Source: CAZZIQ01 sp964654355
Lineage (GTDB): Bacteria > Pseudomonadota > Gammaproteobacteria > GCF-002020875
Assembly: GCA_964654355.1 (NCBI GenBank)
Contig: CAZZIQ010000018.1
Coordinates: 1 to 20,308, forward strand
Direction of reading: 5' to 3'
DNA length: 20,308 nt
Shown here: piece by piece, positions 1 to 8,683 of the stretch
Layout of the letters: each line of letters opens with the position of its first letter
Position numbering within the stretch: position 1 is the first letter of the stretch
Position numbers and translations under genes: made by a program
The notes under the pieces: generated by a model
Seen by the model: the letters and a program-made list of their open reading frames with translations, nothing else
Databases searched by the model: none
What the model was told of the DNA's origin: nothing

Positions 1-4
1 CTGC

Positions 5-34
5 TTGAATACTGCGGAAAAAATGCGCTATCAT
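5..34 (+). promoter_or_regulatory. Possible sigma-70 promoter for lpxC
   Basis: TTGAAT at 5-10 and TATCAT at 29-34 are separated by 18 bases, close to the sigma-70 -35 and -10 pattern. They lie about 90 bases upstream of the lpxC start, which would leave a long AT-rich leader. No strong Shine-Dalgarno sequence stands directly before lpxC. The assignment rests on pattern matching alone. Confidence 0.35.
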
Positions 35-126
35 TCGGTCTGTTTCTTGAATAGAGCGCGTTAATCGCCGAATATTATTTTTAAAAACAAGAACTTGCGT
101 CTCAGGCCCAAGAACTCGAAATTCGT

Positions 127-1044
127 ATGATTCGTCAACGCACACTGAAAAATGTCATTCGCGCCACCGGCGTGGGTTTGCACAGCGGCAAAAAGGTCTT
201 TCTGACTTTGCGCCCGGCTGCGCCGGATACCGGCATTGTGTTTCGCCGTACCGACCTTGAAAACCCGGTCGATGTCGTGGCGTGTGCGCAGTGCGTGGGC
301 GAAACCAAGATGGCCACGACCCTGTCACGTGATGGACAGAGCATCTCCACGGTGGAGCACTTACTGTCTGCGTTTGCGGGTCTTGGTATTGATAATGCCT
401 ATGTGGATCTGACCGCTCCGGAAGTCCCGATTATGGACGGTAGCGCAGGTCCCTTCCTGTTCTTAATTAAGTCAGCCGGGATCGAAGAACAGGCGGCAGC
501 GAAGAAATTCGTGCGTATCAAAAAGCCGGTGCAGATCGAAGATGGCGACAAATGGGCGCGTCTCGAGCCGTATGCTGGCTTCCGCATTCGCTTCTCGATT
601 GATTTTGCGCATCCGGCGTTCCGCAACAGTCGCCAAGAAGCCGAAGTCGATTTTTCGTCTACCCGTTTTGAGCGTGAAATCAGCCGTGCGCGTACCTTTG
701 GGTTCATGCGCGATGTGGAAATGCTGCGTTCACAAGGCCTGGCATTGGGCGCAAGCCTCGACAATGCGGTGGGCTTGGATGAGTACCGCATTCTGAACGA
801 AGGCGGCCTGCGCTACGAAGACGAGTTCGTGCGCCACAAGATTCTCGATGCGGTGGGTGATCTTTACCTGCTGGGTCACCCGCTGATTGGTGCGTTCACA
901 GCGCACAAGTCCGGTCATGGGCTCAACAACCAGCTGATTCGTCATTTGATGGAGCAGCAGGATGCGTGGGAGTACGTGACCTTTGAGGATACGGAAACCG
1001 CTCCGATTCTCTACACCCGCCCGCTTGCCGCTGCTGCGGCCTGA
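127..1044 (+). CDS. lpxC: UDP-3-O-acyl-N-acetylglucosamine deacetylase LpxC
   Basis: LpxC removes the acetyl group from UDP-3-O-acyl-GlcNAc, the committed step of lipid A synthesis, in the cytoplasm. The 305-residue protein has the usual family length. Its N-terminus (MIRQRTLKN, then [12 protein letters not shown]) matches the family start, which fixes the ATG although no clear Shine-Dalgarno is visible. The zinc site is intact: E77-H78 in VEHLLSAF, then H237 and D241 in HKILD, with the catalytic H264 in KSGHGLNNQ. These sit one residue before the E. coli positions. In related genomes the gene follows ftsZ; that region lies outside the window. The alanine-rich tail (PLAAAAA) is not unusual. 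secA follows after 108 bases. In Pseudomonas two extra genes stand between lpxC and secA, and they are absent here. Confidence 0.97.
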   Translation: MIRQRTLKNVIRATGVGLHSGKKVFLTLRPAAPDTGIVFRRTDLENPVDVVACAQCVGETKMATTLSRDGQSISTVEHLLSAFAGLGIDNAYVDLTAPEVPIMDGSAGPFLFLIKSAGIEEQAAAKKFVRIKKPVQIEDGDKWARLEPYAGFRIRFSIDFAHPAFRNSRQEAEVDFSSTRFEREISRARTFGFMRDVEMLRSQGLALGASLDNAVGLDEYRILNEGGLRYEDEFVRHKILDAVGDLYLLGHPLIGAFTAHKSGHGLNNQLIRHLMEQQDAWEYVTFEDTETAPILYTRPLAAAAA

Positions 1045-1152
1045 GGAATTCCCCGTTTTTTCTGCGTCAGGCGTGCGTCTCTCGCGTCGCCGCAGTATCC
1101 TTGCGCCTTTCTTTGATCCGGCCTCGGCCGCAGACCTGTTGTAGCCCCTCAC

Positions 1153-3963
1153 ATGCGCAAATTGATTAGTAAGATCTTCGGCAGTCGGAACGACCGTGTC
1201 ATCAAACGTCTCCGTCGCCAGGTCGAGCAGATCAATGCGTTGGAGTCGCAGGTCGAAGCGCTTTCTGATCAGGCGCTGCGCGATCAAACCCAAGTCCTCC
1301 GGCAGCGCTTGGCGGAGGGCGCATCACTCGAAGATCTCCTCTCAGAAGCTTTCGCCACTGTGCGTGAGGCCGGTAAGCGCGTGCATGGCATGCGCCATTT
1401 CGATACGCAGTTGATTGGCGGCATGGTGTTGCATGAGGGTCGAATTGCGGAAATGCGTACGGGTGAAGGCAAGACCTTGGTTGCGACCTTGGCGGCCTAC
1501 CTCAATGCCTTGCCCGAGAAGGGCGTGCATGTGATCACGGTGAACGATTATCTCGCGCGGCGTGATGCGCAATGGATGGGCCGGATTTATCACGCGCTCG
1601 GTTTGAGTGTGGGCGTGATTCAGTCTTCTGGAGGCATGGGTCCGGACAGTGCGTCCTTCTTGTTTGACCCTGTTGCAGACAATAGCCGAGGTGAAGGCGG
1701 TGAATATTTGGCGCCCTGCTCGCGGCGCGAGGCGTATGCCGCAGACATCACCTACGGCACCAACAATGAATTTGGTTTCGATTACTTGCGCGACAATATG
1801 GCGTTCTCGGCGGCTGAGCGTGCCCAACGTCAGCGCAGCTTTGCGATTGTGGATGAGGTGGACTCCATTCTGATCGACGAGGCGCGTACGCCGTTGATCA
1901 TCTCCGGTCCGGCTGAAGGCAACCAAGAGTTGTATTTGCGCATGAATAGCATCGCGCCACAGCTGGTGCGTCATGAAGGCGAGCTGGAAGAAAACCAAGA
2001 GCCCAACGGTGATTACACCTTGGATGAGAAGAACCGCCAGGTCTTACTCACTGAGCAGGGGCATGAGCGGGTTGAGGCGATGTTGATGCAAGCCGGGTTG
2101 CTGGCCGAAGGCGCCAGTTTGTATGACCCCGGCAATATTCTGCTTATGCATCACCTGTATGCGGCGTTGCGTGCGCATTCGATTTTTCAGCGTGATGTGC
2201 ATTACATCGTGCAAAACGATCAGATTGTCATTGTTGATGAGTTTACGGGGCGCACCATGCCGGGTCGGCGCTGGTCAGAAGGCTTGCATCAGGCGATCGA
2301 AGCGAAAGAAGGTGTTTCGATCCAACAAGAAAATCAGACCCTGGCGTCGATCACCTTCCAAAATTACTTCCGTACCTACGACAAACTCTCGGGGATGACC
2401 GGTACGGCCGATACGGAAGCGTTCGAGTTTCAGCAGATTTATGGTCTTGAGGTCGTTGTGATCCCTGGGCACCGTCCGTTGGCGCGAATCGATCATGCCG
2501 ATCAAGTGTTCTTGAGCGAGGATGAGAAGTTCCGTGCCATTCAAATCGATATTCAAGATTGTGTCGCGCGCCAGCAACCGGTGTTGGTCGGTACCGCCTC
2601 AATTGAATCTTCTGAGAAGCTCTCTGCGTTGTTGAACAAATCCAAGATTGCGCATGAAGTATTGAATGCGAAGCAGCATGAGCGTGAGGCACACATCATC
2701 GCCCAAGCAGGTCGTCCAGGTGCAGTGACGATTGCGACCAACATGGCCGGGCGTGGTACCGACATCGTATTGGGAGGGAATCTTGAAACCGAACTCACTG
2801 CGGCGGGAGTCGACGCCGATCCTGTCGCGATTCGTGCAGCATGGGCGCAGCGTCATCAGCAGGTGTTGGATGCTGGCGGCCTTCATATCATTGGTACAGA
2901 ACGGCATGAGTCCCGTCGTATCGATAATCAGTTGCGCGGTCGTGCGGGCCGTCAGGGTGATCCGGGCTCGTCACGCTTTTATCTAGCCTTGAGCGACTCT
3001 TTGATGCGTATGTTTGCTTCTGACCGACTTGCTGGAATGATGCAAAAGCTCGGCATGCGTGAAGGTGAAGCGATTGAGCATCCTTGGGTCAATAAGGCGA
3101 TTGAAAACGCGCAACGTAAGGTCGAAGGTCATAACTTCGACATTCGTAAGCAGTTGCTGCAATTTGATGATGTTGCCAACGATCAGCGTAAGGTGATTTA
3201 TTCGCAGCGTAATGATTTGATGGATCTCGACGATATTTCGGAAACCATCACTGCAATTCGCGAAGATGTGTTGAATGATTTGATTAGCCGTTACATCCCG
3301 CCGCAGAGTCTCGATGAGCAGTGGGACGTGCCGGGGCTCGAGCAGGCGCTGCAAAGCGAGTTTGGCCAAACGTTGGCGTTGCAGGAATGGCTGGATGCGG
3401 ATGCTGAGCTGGATGAGGAGGGTTTGCGTACGCGCATCCTTGAGGATTTTGCGGTTGCATATCGTGTGAAAGAAGAGACGGTGCCAACGCATGTGATTCG
3501 GCACTTTGAAAAGGCCATCTTGTTGCAGGTTTTAGATACGCTGTGGAAAGAACATTTGCAGTCGATGGATTATCTGCGTCAGGGGATCCATCTGCGTGGC
3601 TATGCGCAGAAAGATCCAAAGCAGGAATACAAGCGCGAATCGTTTGAGATGTTTGAGAGCCTGCTCGATCGCATTAAGCTCGAAGCGACCCGTATGCTGA
3701 TTCGTCTCGAGTTGCGTCGTGAAGAGGATGTTGAAGCGATGGAAGCGCAGCGGCGTGAGCGCGCGCAAGCCGAGAAGATGGAATTCCAACATCCGGATGC
3801 CGGTACGCCCTCTGCGGAAGAAGAAGTCGACGCGATGTTGGCGGAAGAGCAAGCAGGCGAGGTTCAGCCTTTTGTGCGCGAAGAGCGTAAGGTTGGCCGC
3901 AATGAGTTGTGTCCGTGTGGCTCGGGTAAGAAATACAAGCATTGCCATGGTGCGCTGCAGTAA
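1153..3963 (+). CDS. secA: Preprotein translocase ATPase SecA
   Basis: SecA is the motor ATPase that drives unfolded preproteins through SecYEG. The protein has 936 residues, longer than the E. coli one (901). Visible motifs are Walker A GEGKT (104-108), DEVDS (234-238), the [11 protein letters not shown] segment, [13 protein letters not shown], and [15 protein letters not shown] with the following GRQGDPGSS (second nucleotide-binding fold). The C-terminal SEC-C zinc motif has C920, C922, C931 and H932; in E. coli this tail binds SecB and lipids. Residues about 158-187 (QSSGG through YLAPC) form an insert of about 25 residues relative to E. coli, just before [15 protein letters not shown]. 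The ATG at 1153 matches the family N-terminus (KIFGSRNDR), but the ribosome-binding site is weak. No secM-like gene precedes it. argJ follows after about 57 bases. Confidence 0.98.
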   Translation: MRKLISKIFGSRNDRVIKRLRRQVEQINALESQVEALSDQALRDQTQVLRQRLAEGASLEDLLSEAFATVREAGKRVHGMRHFDTQLIGGMVLHEGRIAEMRTGEGKTLVATLAAYLNALPEKGVHVITVNDYLARRDAQWMGRIYHALGLSVGVIQSSGGMGPDSASFLFDPVADNSRGEGGEYLAPCSRREAYAADITYGTNNEFGFDYLRDNMAFSAAERAQRQRSFAIVDEVDSILIDEARTPLIISGPAEGNQELYLRMNSIAPQLVRHEGELEENQEPNGDYTLDEKNRQVLLTEQGHERVEAMLMQAGLLAEGASLYDPGNILLMHHLYAALRAHSIFQRDVHYIVQNDQIVIVDEFTGRTMPGRRWSEGLHQAIEAKEGVSIQQENQTLASITFQNYFRTYDKLSGMTGTADTEAFEFQQIYGLEVVVIPGHRPLARIDHADQVFLSEDEKFRAIQIDIQDCVARQQPVLVGTASIESSEKLSALLNKSKIAHEVLNAKQHEREAHIIAQAGRPGAVTIATNMAGRGTDIVLGGNLETELTAAGVDADPVAIRAAWAQRHQQVLDAGGLHIIGTERHESRRIDNQLRGRAGRQGDPGSSRFYLALSDSLMRMFASDRLAGMMQKLGMREGEAIEHPWVNKAIENAQRKVEGHNFDIRKQLLQFDDVANDQRKVIYSQRNDLMDLDDISETITAIREDVLNDLISRYIPPQSLDEQWDVPGLEQALQSEFGQTLALQEWLDADAELDEEGLRTRILEDFAVAYRVKEETVPTHVIRHFEKAILLQVLDTLWKEHLQSMDYLRQGIHLRGYAQKDPKQEYKRESFEMFESLLDRIKLEATRMLIRLELRREEDVEAMEAQRRERAQAEKMEFQHPDAGTPSAEEEVDAMLAEEQAGEVQPFVREERKVGRNELCPCGSGKKYKHCHGALQ

Positions 3964-4020
3964 TGCAGTGCGTTTTCTAAATCGATCTTCAATTCGATCG
4001 TTTGCCCACAGGAGTGCGTG

Positions 4021-5244
4021 ATGGCGGTCGGTGTTCGTGAGCTTCCTGAATTGCATCCCGTTGCCGGCGTGTATGTCGGTACTACGGCCGCGGGAATTCG
4101 TAAGCCAGATCGCAAAGATCTGGTTGTGTTTGAATTTACTGAAGGTACGCAAGTCGCAGGTGTGTTCACGCGCAACCTGTTCTGTGCCGCGCCCGTGCAG
4201 TTGGCCAAGCGATCGTTGGCCGAACATCAAGCGATTCGTTATTTCTTAATCAATACGGGCAATGCCAATGCTGGAACCGGCGCGCAGGGGATGCGGGATG
4301 CCGAGGTGACGTGTGCGGCTTTGGCGCAAGAAACTGGTGTTTCCAGCGCGCAGGTGTTGCCGTTCTCTACCGGTGTGATTGGTGAGCCGCTTCCCGTAGA
4401 GCGTTTGGTTGCCGGTTTGCCCGATGCCTTGGCGAATCTCTCTGCGACGGGTTGGAAGAATGCTGCGCAAGGTATTTTGACCACGGATACGGTTGCGAAG
4501 GGTTGCTCACGACAGGTTGAGGTGGATGGTCAACGCTGGACGTTGACCGGGATTGCCAAAGGCTCGGGCATGATCCGTCCTGACATGGCGACCATGCTTG
4601 CATTCATTGCAACGGATGCCGCGGTTGAGCCGGGCCTGTTGCGTGCTTGTCTGCGTGAAGCAAGCGACGCTTCGTTTAATCGTATTACCGTGGATGGCGA
4701 TACCTCGACCAATGATGCATGCATGTTGGTGGCGACTGGGAAGAGCGCCGTACCCACCTTAAATGACCGTAATGATCCGCACTATGCGGCGTTTATGCAT
4801 GCGCTTACTGAGGTATGTACTGATCTCGCCCAGCAAATCGTGCGCGATGGTGAGGGTGCGACCAAGTTTGTCTCGATTCAGGTTGAGCAGGGTGCCAGTT
4901 CGGCGGAATGTTTGCAGGTTGCCTATGCAGTCGCACATTCGCCTTTGGTGAAAACCGCATTGTTTGCCAGCGACCCGAATTGGGGGCGCATCCTTGCAGC
5001 GGTTGGGCGTGCAGGATTCACGGAGTTGGACCTTGATGCAATCGAGATTTGGCTAGATGAGGTACGCATTGTGCGTGACGGTGGTCGGGATCCCGACTAC
5101 AGCGAGGCGCAGGGACAGCGCGTCATGGACCGTGATGAATTGACGATTCGCATTGTTTTGGCGCGCGGTAAGGTGAATGAAACTGTGTGGACGACTGACC
5201 TATCGCACGACTATGTGCGCATCAATGCCGAATATCGCTCCTGA
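4021..5244 (+). CDS. argJ: Glutamate N-acetyltransferase / amino-acid acetyltransferase ArgJ
   Basis: ArgJ moves the acetyl group from N-acetylornithine to glutamate in the cyclic arginine pathway; bifunctional forms also acetylate glutamate with acetyl-CoA. The family is made as a precursor that cuts itself before a threonine. That site is visible as [14 protein letters not shown], with the nucleophile Thr191 counted from the ATG at 4021, which predicts an alpha chain of about 190 residues and a beta chain of about 217. The oxyanion-hole region TGVIGEPLP and the C-terminal [14 protein letters not shown] motif are present. A GTG at 4018 is an alternative start, but AGGAG at 4010-4014 is better spaced for the ATG at 4021. 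Whether the enzyme is mono- or bifunctional cannot be read from the sequence. The argB gene lies about 11 kb away, so arginine genes are scattered. Confidence 0.96.
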   Translation: MAVGVRELPELHPVAGVYVGTTAAGIRKPDRKDLVVFEFTEGTQVAGVFTRNLFCAAPVQLAKRSLAEHQAIRYFLINTGNANAGTGAQGMRDAEVTCAALAQETGVSSAQVLPFSTGVIGEPLPVERLVAGLPDALANLSATGWKNAAQGILTTDTVAKGCSRQVEVDGQRWTLTGIAKGSGMIRPDMATMLAFIATDAAVEPGLLRACLREASDASFNRITVDGDTSTNDACMLVATGKSAVPTLNDRNDPHYAAFMHALTEVCTDLAQQIVRDGEGATKFVSIQVEQGASSAECLQVAYAVAHSPLVKTALFASDPNWGRILAAVGRAGFTELDLDAIEIWLDEVRIVRDGGRDPDYSEAQGQRVMDRDELTIRIVLARGKVNETVWTTDLSHDYVRINAEYRS

Positions 5245-5248
5245 TCCA

Positions 5249-6244
5249 ATGCAAGAAACCGCAGTTGCGGTGGGGGTGGTCTACAACGCGCGCGGCGAGG
5301 TATTGATCACGCGACGGCATGCGCATCAGCATCAGGGCGGCTTGTGGGAATTGCCTGGCGGAAAGATTGAGGCGAGTGAAGATGCCTGGCATGCGCTACA
5401 GCGTGAGCTGCGTGAAGAGCTGGGCCTCGTGGTGGATCAAGCGCGACCATTGATTGAGATTCCCTGGCGCTATCCTGACAAAATCGTTCGTTTGCAAACT
5501 TGGCGCGTGAACGCATGGCATGCTGAGACGGGGCATGATTTTTCAGCATCATCGGGTGTGGGCCGCGAAGGACAGCCATGGCGCTGGCAAGCTCCTTCAT
5601 TATTGGACCCGACACAATTCCCCTCCGCGAACCGGTCTCTCCTGCGTGCTGCGCAGTTGCCGTCACGGTTTTTAATCACGGGTCCTGCACATGATTTCGA
5701 TCAGTGGCTGCAACATTTGCATGCGGCTTACGCGCGCGGCCTTCGTTGGGTGCAAATACGTTGGCCGCAAGCGTGGTCTGAAGTTTCATATGCGCAGCTC
5801 AAACAGCGTTTCAAAATCCTTCGCGCGCGCTATCCGCAAGCGGAGAAGGATGCGCTAGGTGATCCCCTGCGTATTATTTGGAATGGCGATCTAGATGTGG
5901 CCGCCTCTTTGCCTGTCGATGGCGTGCATCTGAATCACCATGCCCTCCTTGAGTGCGCGGTACGTCCTCAGTTCGAGTGGGTCAGTGCGTCTTGCCATAA
6001 CCCAGAAGAGCTCCATCAAGCCGCACAGTTGGGCTTGGATTTCGTCTGGTTGTCACCGGTCCTCCCAACACAGAGCCATCCAGAGGCAATGGGACTCGGT
6101 TGGGAAACCTTTGCGCATTGGGTGCGTGAGGTACAGCTGCCGGTCTATGCCTTGGGTGGTGTCGCGGAAGCCGAGCTTGCGCACGCGCAGGCTGCGGGTG
6201 CGCAAGGTGTTGCAGCGATCAGCGCCTGGTGGGAGATTCGTTAA
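5249..6244 (+). CDS. MutT-type Nudix hydrolase fused to a ThiE/TenI-like domain
   Basis: This two-domain protein has 331 residues from the ATG at 5249. Residues 1-135 are a Nudix domain with a complete Nudix box at 38-60 (GGKIEASE, then RELREELGL), as in MutT, which hydrolyses 8-oxo-dGTP and prevents A:T to C:G mutations. Residues about 140-331 resemble thiamine phosphate synthase ThiE/TenI, with DGVHLN (224-229), SASCHNPEEL (247-256), FVWLSPVLPT (265-274) and YALGGV (300-305). Such fusions are known in gammaproteobacteria; the role of the second domain is not established to my knowledge. The gene begins four bases after the argJ stop, so it is probably co-transcribed. An upstream ATG at 5225 would overlap argJ; neither start has a good Shine-Dalgarno, and 5249 fits the length of MutT N-termini better. 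Confidence 0.88.
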   Translation: MQETAVAVGVVYNARGEVLITRRHAHQHQGGLWELPGGKIEASEDAWHALQRELREELGLVVDQARPLIEIPWRYPDKIVRLQTWRVNAWHAETGHDFSASSGVGREGQPWRWQAPSLLDPTQFPSANRSLLRAAQLPSRFLITGPAHDFDQWLQHLHAAYARGLRWVQIRWPQAWSEVSYAQLKQRFKILRARYPQAEKDALGDPLRIIWNGDLDVAASLPVDGVHLNHHALLECAVRPQFEWVSASCHNPEELHQAAQLGLDFVWLSPVLPTQSHPEAMGLGWETFAHWVREVQLPVYALGGVAEAELAHAQAAGAQGVAAISAWWEIR

Positions 6245-6252
6245 GAAACTAC

Positions 6253-6356
6253 GACGACCGGCATCCCGTTCAGGGGTCGCTATTCGCCTTCCATGGCTCG
6301 CTCGACGATCGACGTCCATGTCGATCGACGCCCCTGAACGGGACTGTCGGTCATCG
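6253..6356. repeat. Structured inverted-repeat element, copy 1
   Basis: Outer arms cccgttcagggg (6265-6276) and cccctgaacggg (6331-6342) are perfect complements; the pairing extends outward to about 6253 and 6355 with two mismatches. Inside is a second perfect hairpin: stem cgatcgac (6306-6313), loop gtccat, stem gtcgatcg (6320-6327). The stretch ccatggctcgctcga before this hairpin and acg after it recur, with the same spacing, in the copy at 16279-16371. The element fills most of the space between the converging ends of the Nudix gene and zapD, so its transcripts could fold from either side. No T-run follows, so it is not a classical terminator. Confidence 0.8.
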
Positions 6357-6372
6357 CCTTGTTCGGTTACAG

Positions 6373-7131
6373 CTACAACATGCAAGTACAGAGACGGAAA
6401 GGGATGTCTTGCTGCACTTGTTGTGGACGCCCATCGGTTGATGCATTCAGCATGCGCACACTGAAACGGTGTTTGCCGCCGCTGATTTCGGCAAACCACG
6501 GTGCAGCGTTGGGTAGCAGTACGCGCACCATCTGATACGGCAAGCTGGTGTCGAGGTTTTGTTGATAAAAGCCTTGCTCGGCGATGACTTCTTTCGGGCG
6601 GCTGCTTTCGCGCACCATGCCTAAAACCATCCCGACCGCTTCTTGGGTCACACGAAACTCATCCATCCACGCCTGTAGCTGTTGCTGACGTAGGGCGGTC
6701 GGCTGATGCAGCCATTGCTGCAACCACGGAAAATCAATCGGAGAGAGTCCGCCGGCGACATGCTGGCGCTGTTGATAGGTTTTAAGCAGGGGGTGCTCGC
6801 GCAAGGCTTGCGCAGGTTTACCGAGATCGAGGCTGAGTTGCTCGCGGAGATGATCGATTTGCCTGAGAAAACGGTCGAGCTGTTCGATGTCGACACCCTT
6901 GCGTTCGCGCAGCTGACCCAGCGTATGGCTGTGTTTTTCGAGCTCTTTCAGTAAATCTTTTTTGAGTTCAGATCGATCCGTGAGGTTGAGCGCATCCGCG
7001 AGATGGATCAGTGCGAGCTGGGCATTATTCTGGCTGGGTTCCGCAACCGCTTGTTCGAGTCCATGCAACACATGTTCCAGGCGCAGCAGGATGCGCACAC
7101 GTTCATTCAGCGGAAGCTCATACACCATCAT
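6373..7131 (-). CDS. zapD: Cell division protein ZapD
   Basis: ZapD (DUF1342, formerly YacF) binds FtsZ and bundles its filaments at the division site. The 252-residue protein matches the family along its length: N-terminal YELPLNERVRILLRLEHV, LLKELEKH in the middle, then FDFPWL-like IDFPWLQQWLH, GFYQQNL, and SGGKHRFSVRML near the C-terminus. It is largely helical with no membrane segment. It starts with two methionines, so the start is uncertain by one codon. It lies 38 bases downstream of coaE and is probably the last gene of the pilC-pilD-coaE-zapD operon. In many relatives the small zinc protein gene yacG follows; here the next 128 bases hold the structured repeat instead. Confidence 0.93.
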   Translation of the reverse strand: MMVYELPLNERVRILLRLEHVLHGLEQAVAEPSQNNAQLALIHLADALNLTDRSELKKDLLKELEKHSHTLGQLRERKGVDIEQLDRFLRQIDHLREQLSLDLGKPAQALREHPLLKTYQQRQHVAGGLSPIDFPWLQQWLHQPTALRQQQLQAWMDEFRVTQEAVGMVLGMVRESSRPKEVIAEQGFYQQNLDTSLPYQMVRVLLPNAAPWFAEISGGKHRFSVRMLNASTDGRPQQVQQDIPFRLCTCML

Positions 7132-7169
7132 CAGTTCGGCACCATTTCCGGGTTGCGGGCCACAAATCG

Positions 7170-7817
7170 CTACAGGATGCGCTTTCTGGCGCGTTGGCTC
7201 AAGTCTAGGTAGCGTCTATGCAGCTGCGCTACGGCGTCCCGCAGATAGTGATCGCGTTGCTCTGGGCTGCGTGGTTCGCTGTTATCTAGCACATCATCGG
7301 CAGCAGCGAGGCGGGTCGCTCGGTCGACCTGAGCGGCAAGAATGGCTTCGATTTCGTCTGCGCTGCTGTGATCACGGGTCGCGACGCGCTGACGCTGTTG
7401 TTCCGGTGTGCAATCCACGACGAGAACCCGGTCGTATTCCGCGGCCTGTCCCGTCTCGAGTAAGAGCGGGATGACTACCAGCGCATATTCGCTGAGACAG
7501 GCCGCGCGTTGACATGCAACCTCGCTACGAATGCGTGGATGGAGGATGGCCTCGAGCTCTTTCTTTTGTTGCGGATGGGTAAAGATTTGGCTGCGCAGTG
7601 CACGCCGGTCCAGAGCTCCCGAGTCCAGTAGCATGGTCGATCCCCAGCGTGCAACGATTTCGGCAAGTGCGGGCTGACCGGGTTGAACGAGCTGACGCGC
7701 AATCTGATCGGTATCAATGACACAAACGCTCAGTGCGGCGAAGGCATCGGCAACCACGGATTTCCCGCAACCAATGCCGCCGGTCAGCGCTACGGTCCAT
7801 ATCCCTGCAGGGCTCAT
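7170..7817 (-). CDS. coaE: Dephospho-CoA kinase CoaE
   Basis: CoaE phosphorylates the 3'-hydroxyl of dephospho-CoA, the last step of coenzyme A synthesis. The 215-residue protein has the P-loop GGIGCGKS at 13-20, then VIDTDQIARQLV, the lid-region HPRIRSEV, VVIPLLLETG, and VVDCTPEQQRQRV, all characteristic of the family. The open frame continues upstream to 7952, but the ATG at 7817 overlaps the pilD stop by four bases (ATGA), which indicates translational coupling and places the P-loop at its usual distance from the start. Linkage of coaE to pilD is common in gammaproteobacteria. The other CoA gene here, coaBC, is in a separate transcript. Confidence 0.95.
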   Translation of the reverse strand: MSPAGIWTVALTGGIGCGKSVVADAFAALSVCVIDTDQIARQLVQPGQPALAEIVARWGSTMLLDSGALDRRALRSQIFTHPQQKKELEAILHPRIRSEVACQRAACLSEYALVVIPLLLETGQAAEYDRVLVVDCTPEQQRQRVATRDHSSADEIEAILAAQVDRATRLAAADDVLDNSEPRSPEQRDHYLRDAVAQLHRRYLDLSQRARKRIL

Positions 7818-8683
7818 GCAAAGCCCCCGGCTTCGAGGATGTGCAGCAAAAGGTCGGGCCAGAGTAAAACTACCCAGCCGGCGAGGGCGAGAAATGGACC
7901 GAAAGGAATGCGCTCGAAGCGCTGACCCACGATACGAGCCGAGCTTGCCCACAACAGTCCCGTGATTGCTGCGAGCAGAAACATCAAGGGAAGTTGCGGC
8001 AGTCCGACCCAGGCGCCGAGTGCGGCGGCCAGTTTGAAGTCACCATGACCCATGCCTTGGACCTTGCGGATGGATTGATGGAGATGCATCAGAAGCCAAA
8101 GTGCGAGATAGGCGCTGGCGGCTGTAAGGATGGCTTCACTGGCGGGAATGGGTCCGTACTCGAGTGCTGCACGCAATAAACCAAGCCAAAGTAGTGGGTA
8201 GACCAAAAGATCGGGAAGTAACTGATGTTCGGCATCAATTCCCGCCATCGCAATCAGCAACCATAGCGCCAGCAACACCCAGAGGGTTTCGATACTCGCG
8301 CCAAGCTGCAGCGCCGTGAGTAGGCTCAGCAGTGCTGTGCTGAGTTCAACCAGAGGATAGCGCAGCGAGATGGCCGCTTTGCAAGCACGACAGCGTCCGC
8401 GCAACAGCATCCAAGAAAGCAGCGGAATGTTTTCCCAAGCACGTAATGCATGGCCGCATGCGGGGCAATGCGATCCTGGTGTCCATAAACTTTTTGTGGT
8501 GTGCGCAGTGTGCGGGGCCTCCTCGTTGAGGAGGCTCTGGCACTGCGAACGCCAGTCGGCGATCAGCCAGGCGGGCATGCGCAGGTGAACCACATTGAGG
8601 AAGCTACCGATCATGAGTCCGAACACAAAAACAAAAGGCAGCCACAGTTGTGTGGTTACCAAAGTTTGCAGTAAAGCGTCCAT
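7814..8683 (-). CDS. pilD: Type IV prepilin peptidase and N-methyltransferase PilD
   Basis: PilD is an inner-membrane aspartyl protease that cuts the short leader from type IV prepilins and type II secretion pseudopilins, then methylates the new N-terminus. The 289-residue protein has the cytoplasmic four-cysteine motif C73, C76, C98 and C101 in its N-terminal part. The two catalytic aspartates are D150 (in AGIDAEHQLLPD) and D215 (in GHGDFK), almost exactly where they lie in Pseudomonas. Several hydrophobic membrane segments are evident. The ATG at 8683 shares its A with the pilC stop (TGATG), so the two are translationally coupled. Probable substrates in this window are FimT and PilE. Confidence 0.97.
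   Translation of the reverse strand: MDALLQTLVTTQLWLPFVFVFGLMIGSFLNVVHLRMPAWLIADWRSQCQSLLNEEAPHTAHTTKSLWTPGSHCPACGHALRAWENIPLLSWMLLRGRCRACKAAISLRYPLVELSTALLSLLTALQLGASIETLWVLLALWLLIAMAGIDAEHQLLPDLLVYPLLWLGLLRAALEYGPIPASEAILTAASAYLALWLLMHLHQSIRKVQGMGHGDFKLAAALGAWVGLPQLPLMFLLAAITGLLWASSARIVGQRFERIPFGPFLALAGWVVLLWPDLLLHILEAGGFA

Noticed and set aside
1342..1998. Minus-strand open frame of 218 codons within secA
   Set aside because: It is antisense to the SecA ATPase domain and has no family features.
3532..4230. Minus-strand open frame of 232 codons over the secA-argJ junction
   Set aside because: It crosses the ends of two well-identified genes on the other strand and encodes no recognisable protein.
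6229..6441. Small open frame of 70 codons near the expected yacG position
   Set aside because: It lacks the paired-cysteine zinc motif of YacG and runs through the structured repeat and the end of zapD.
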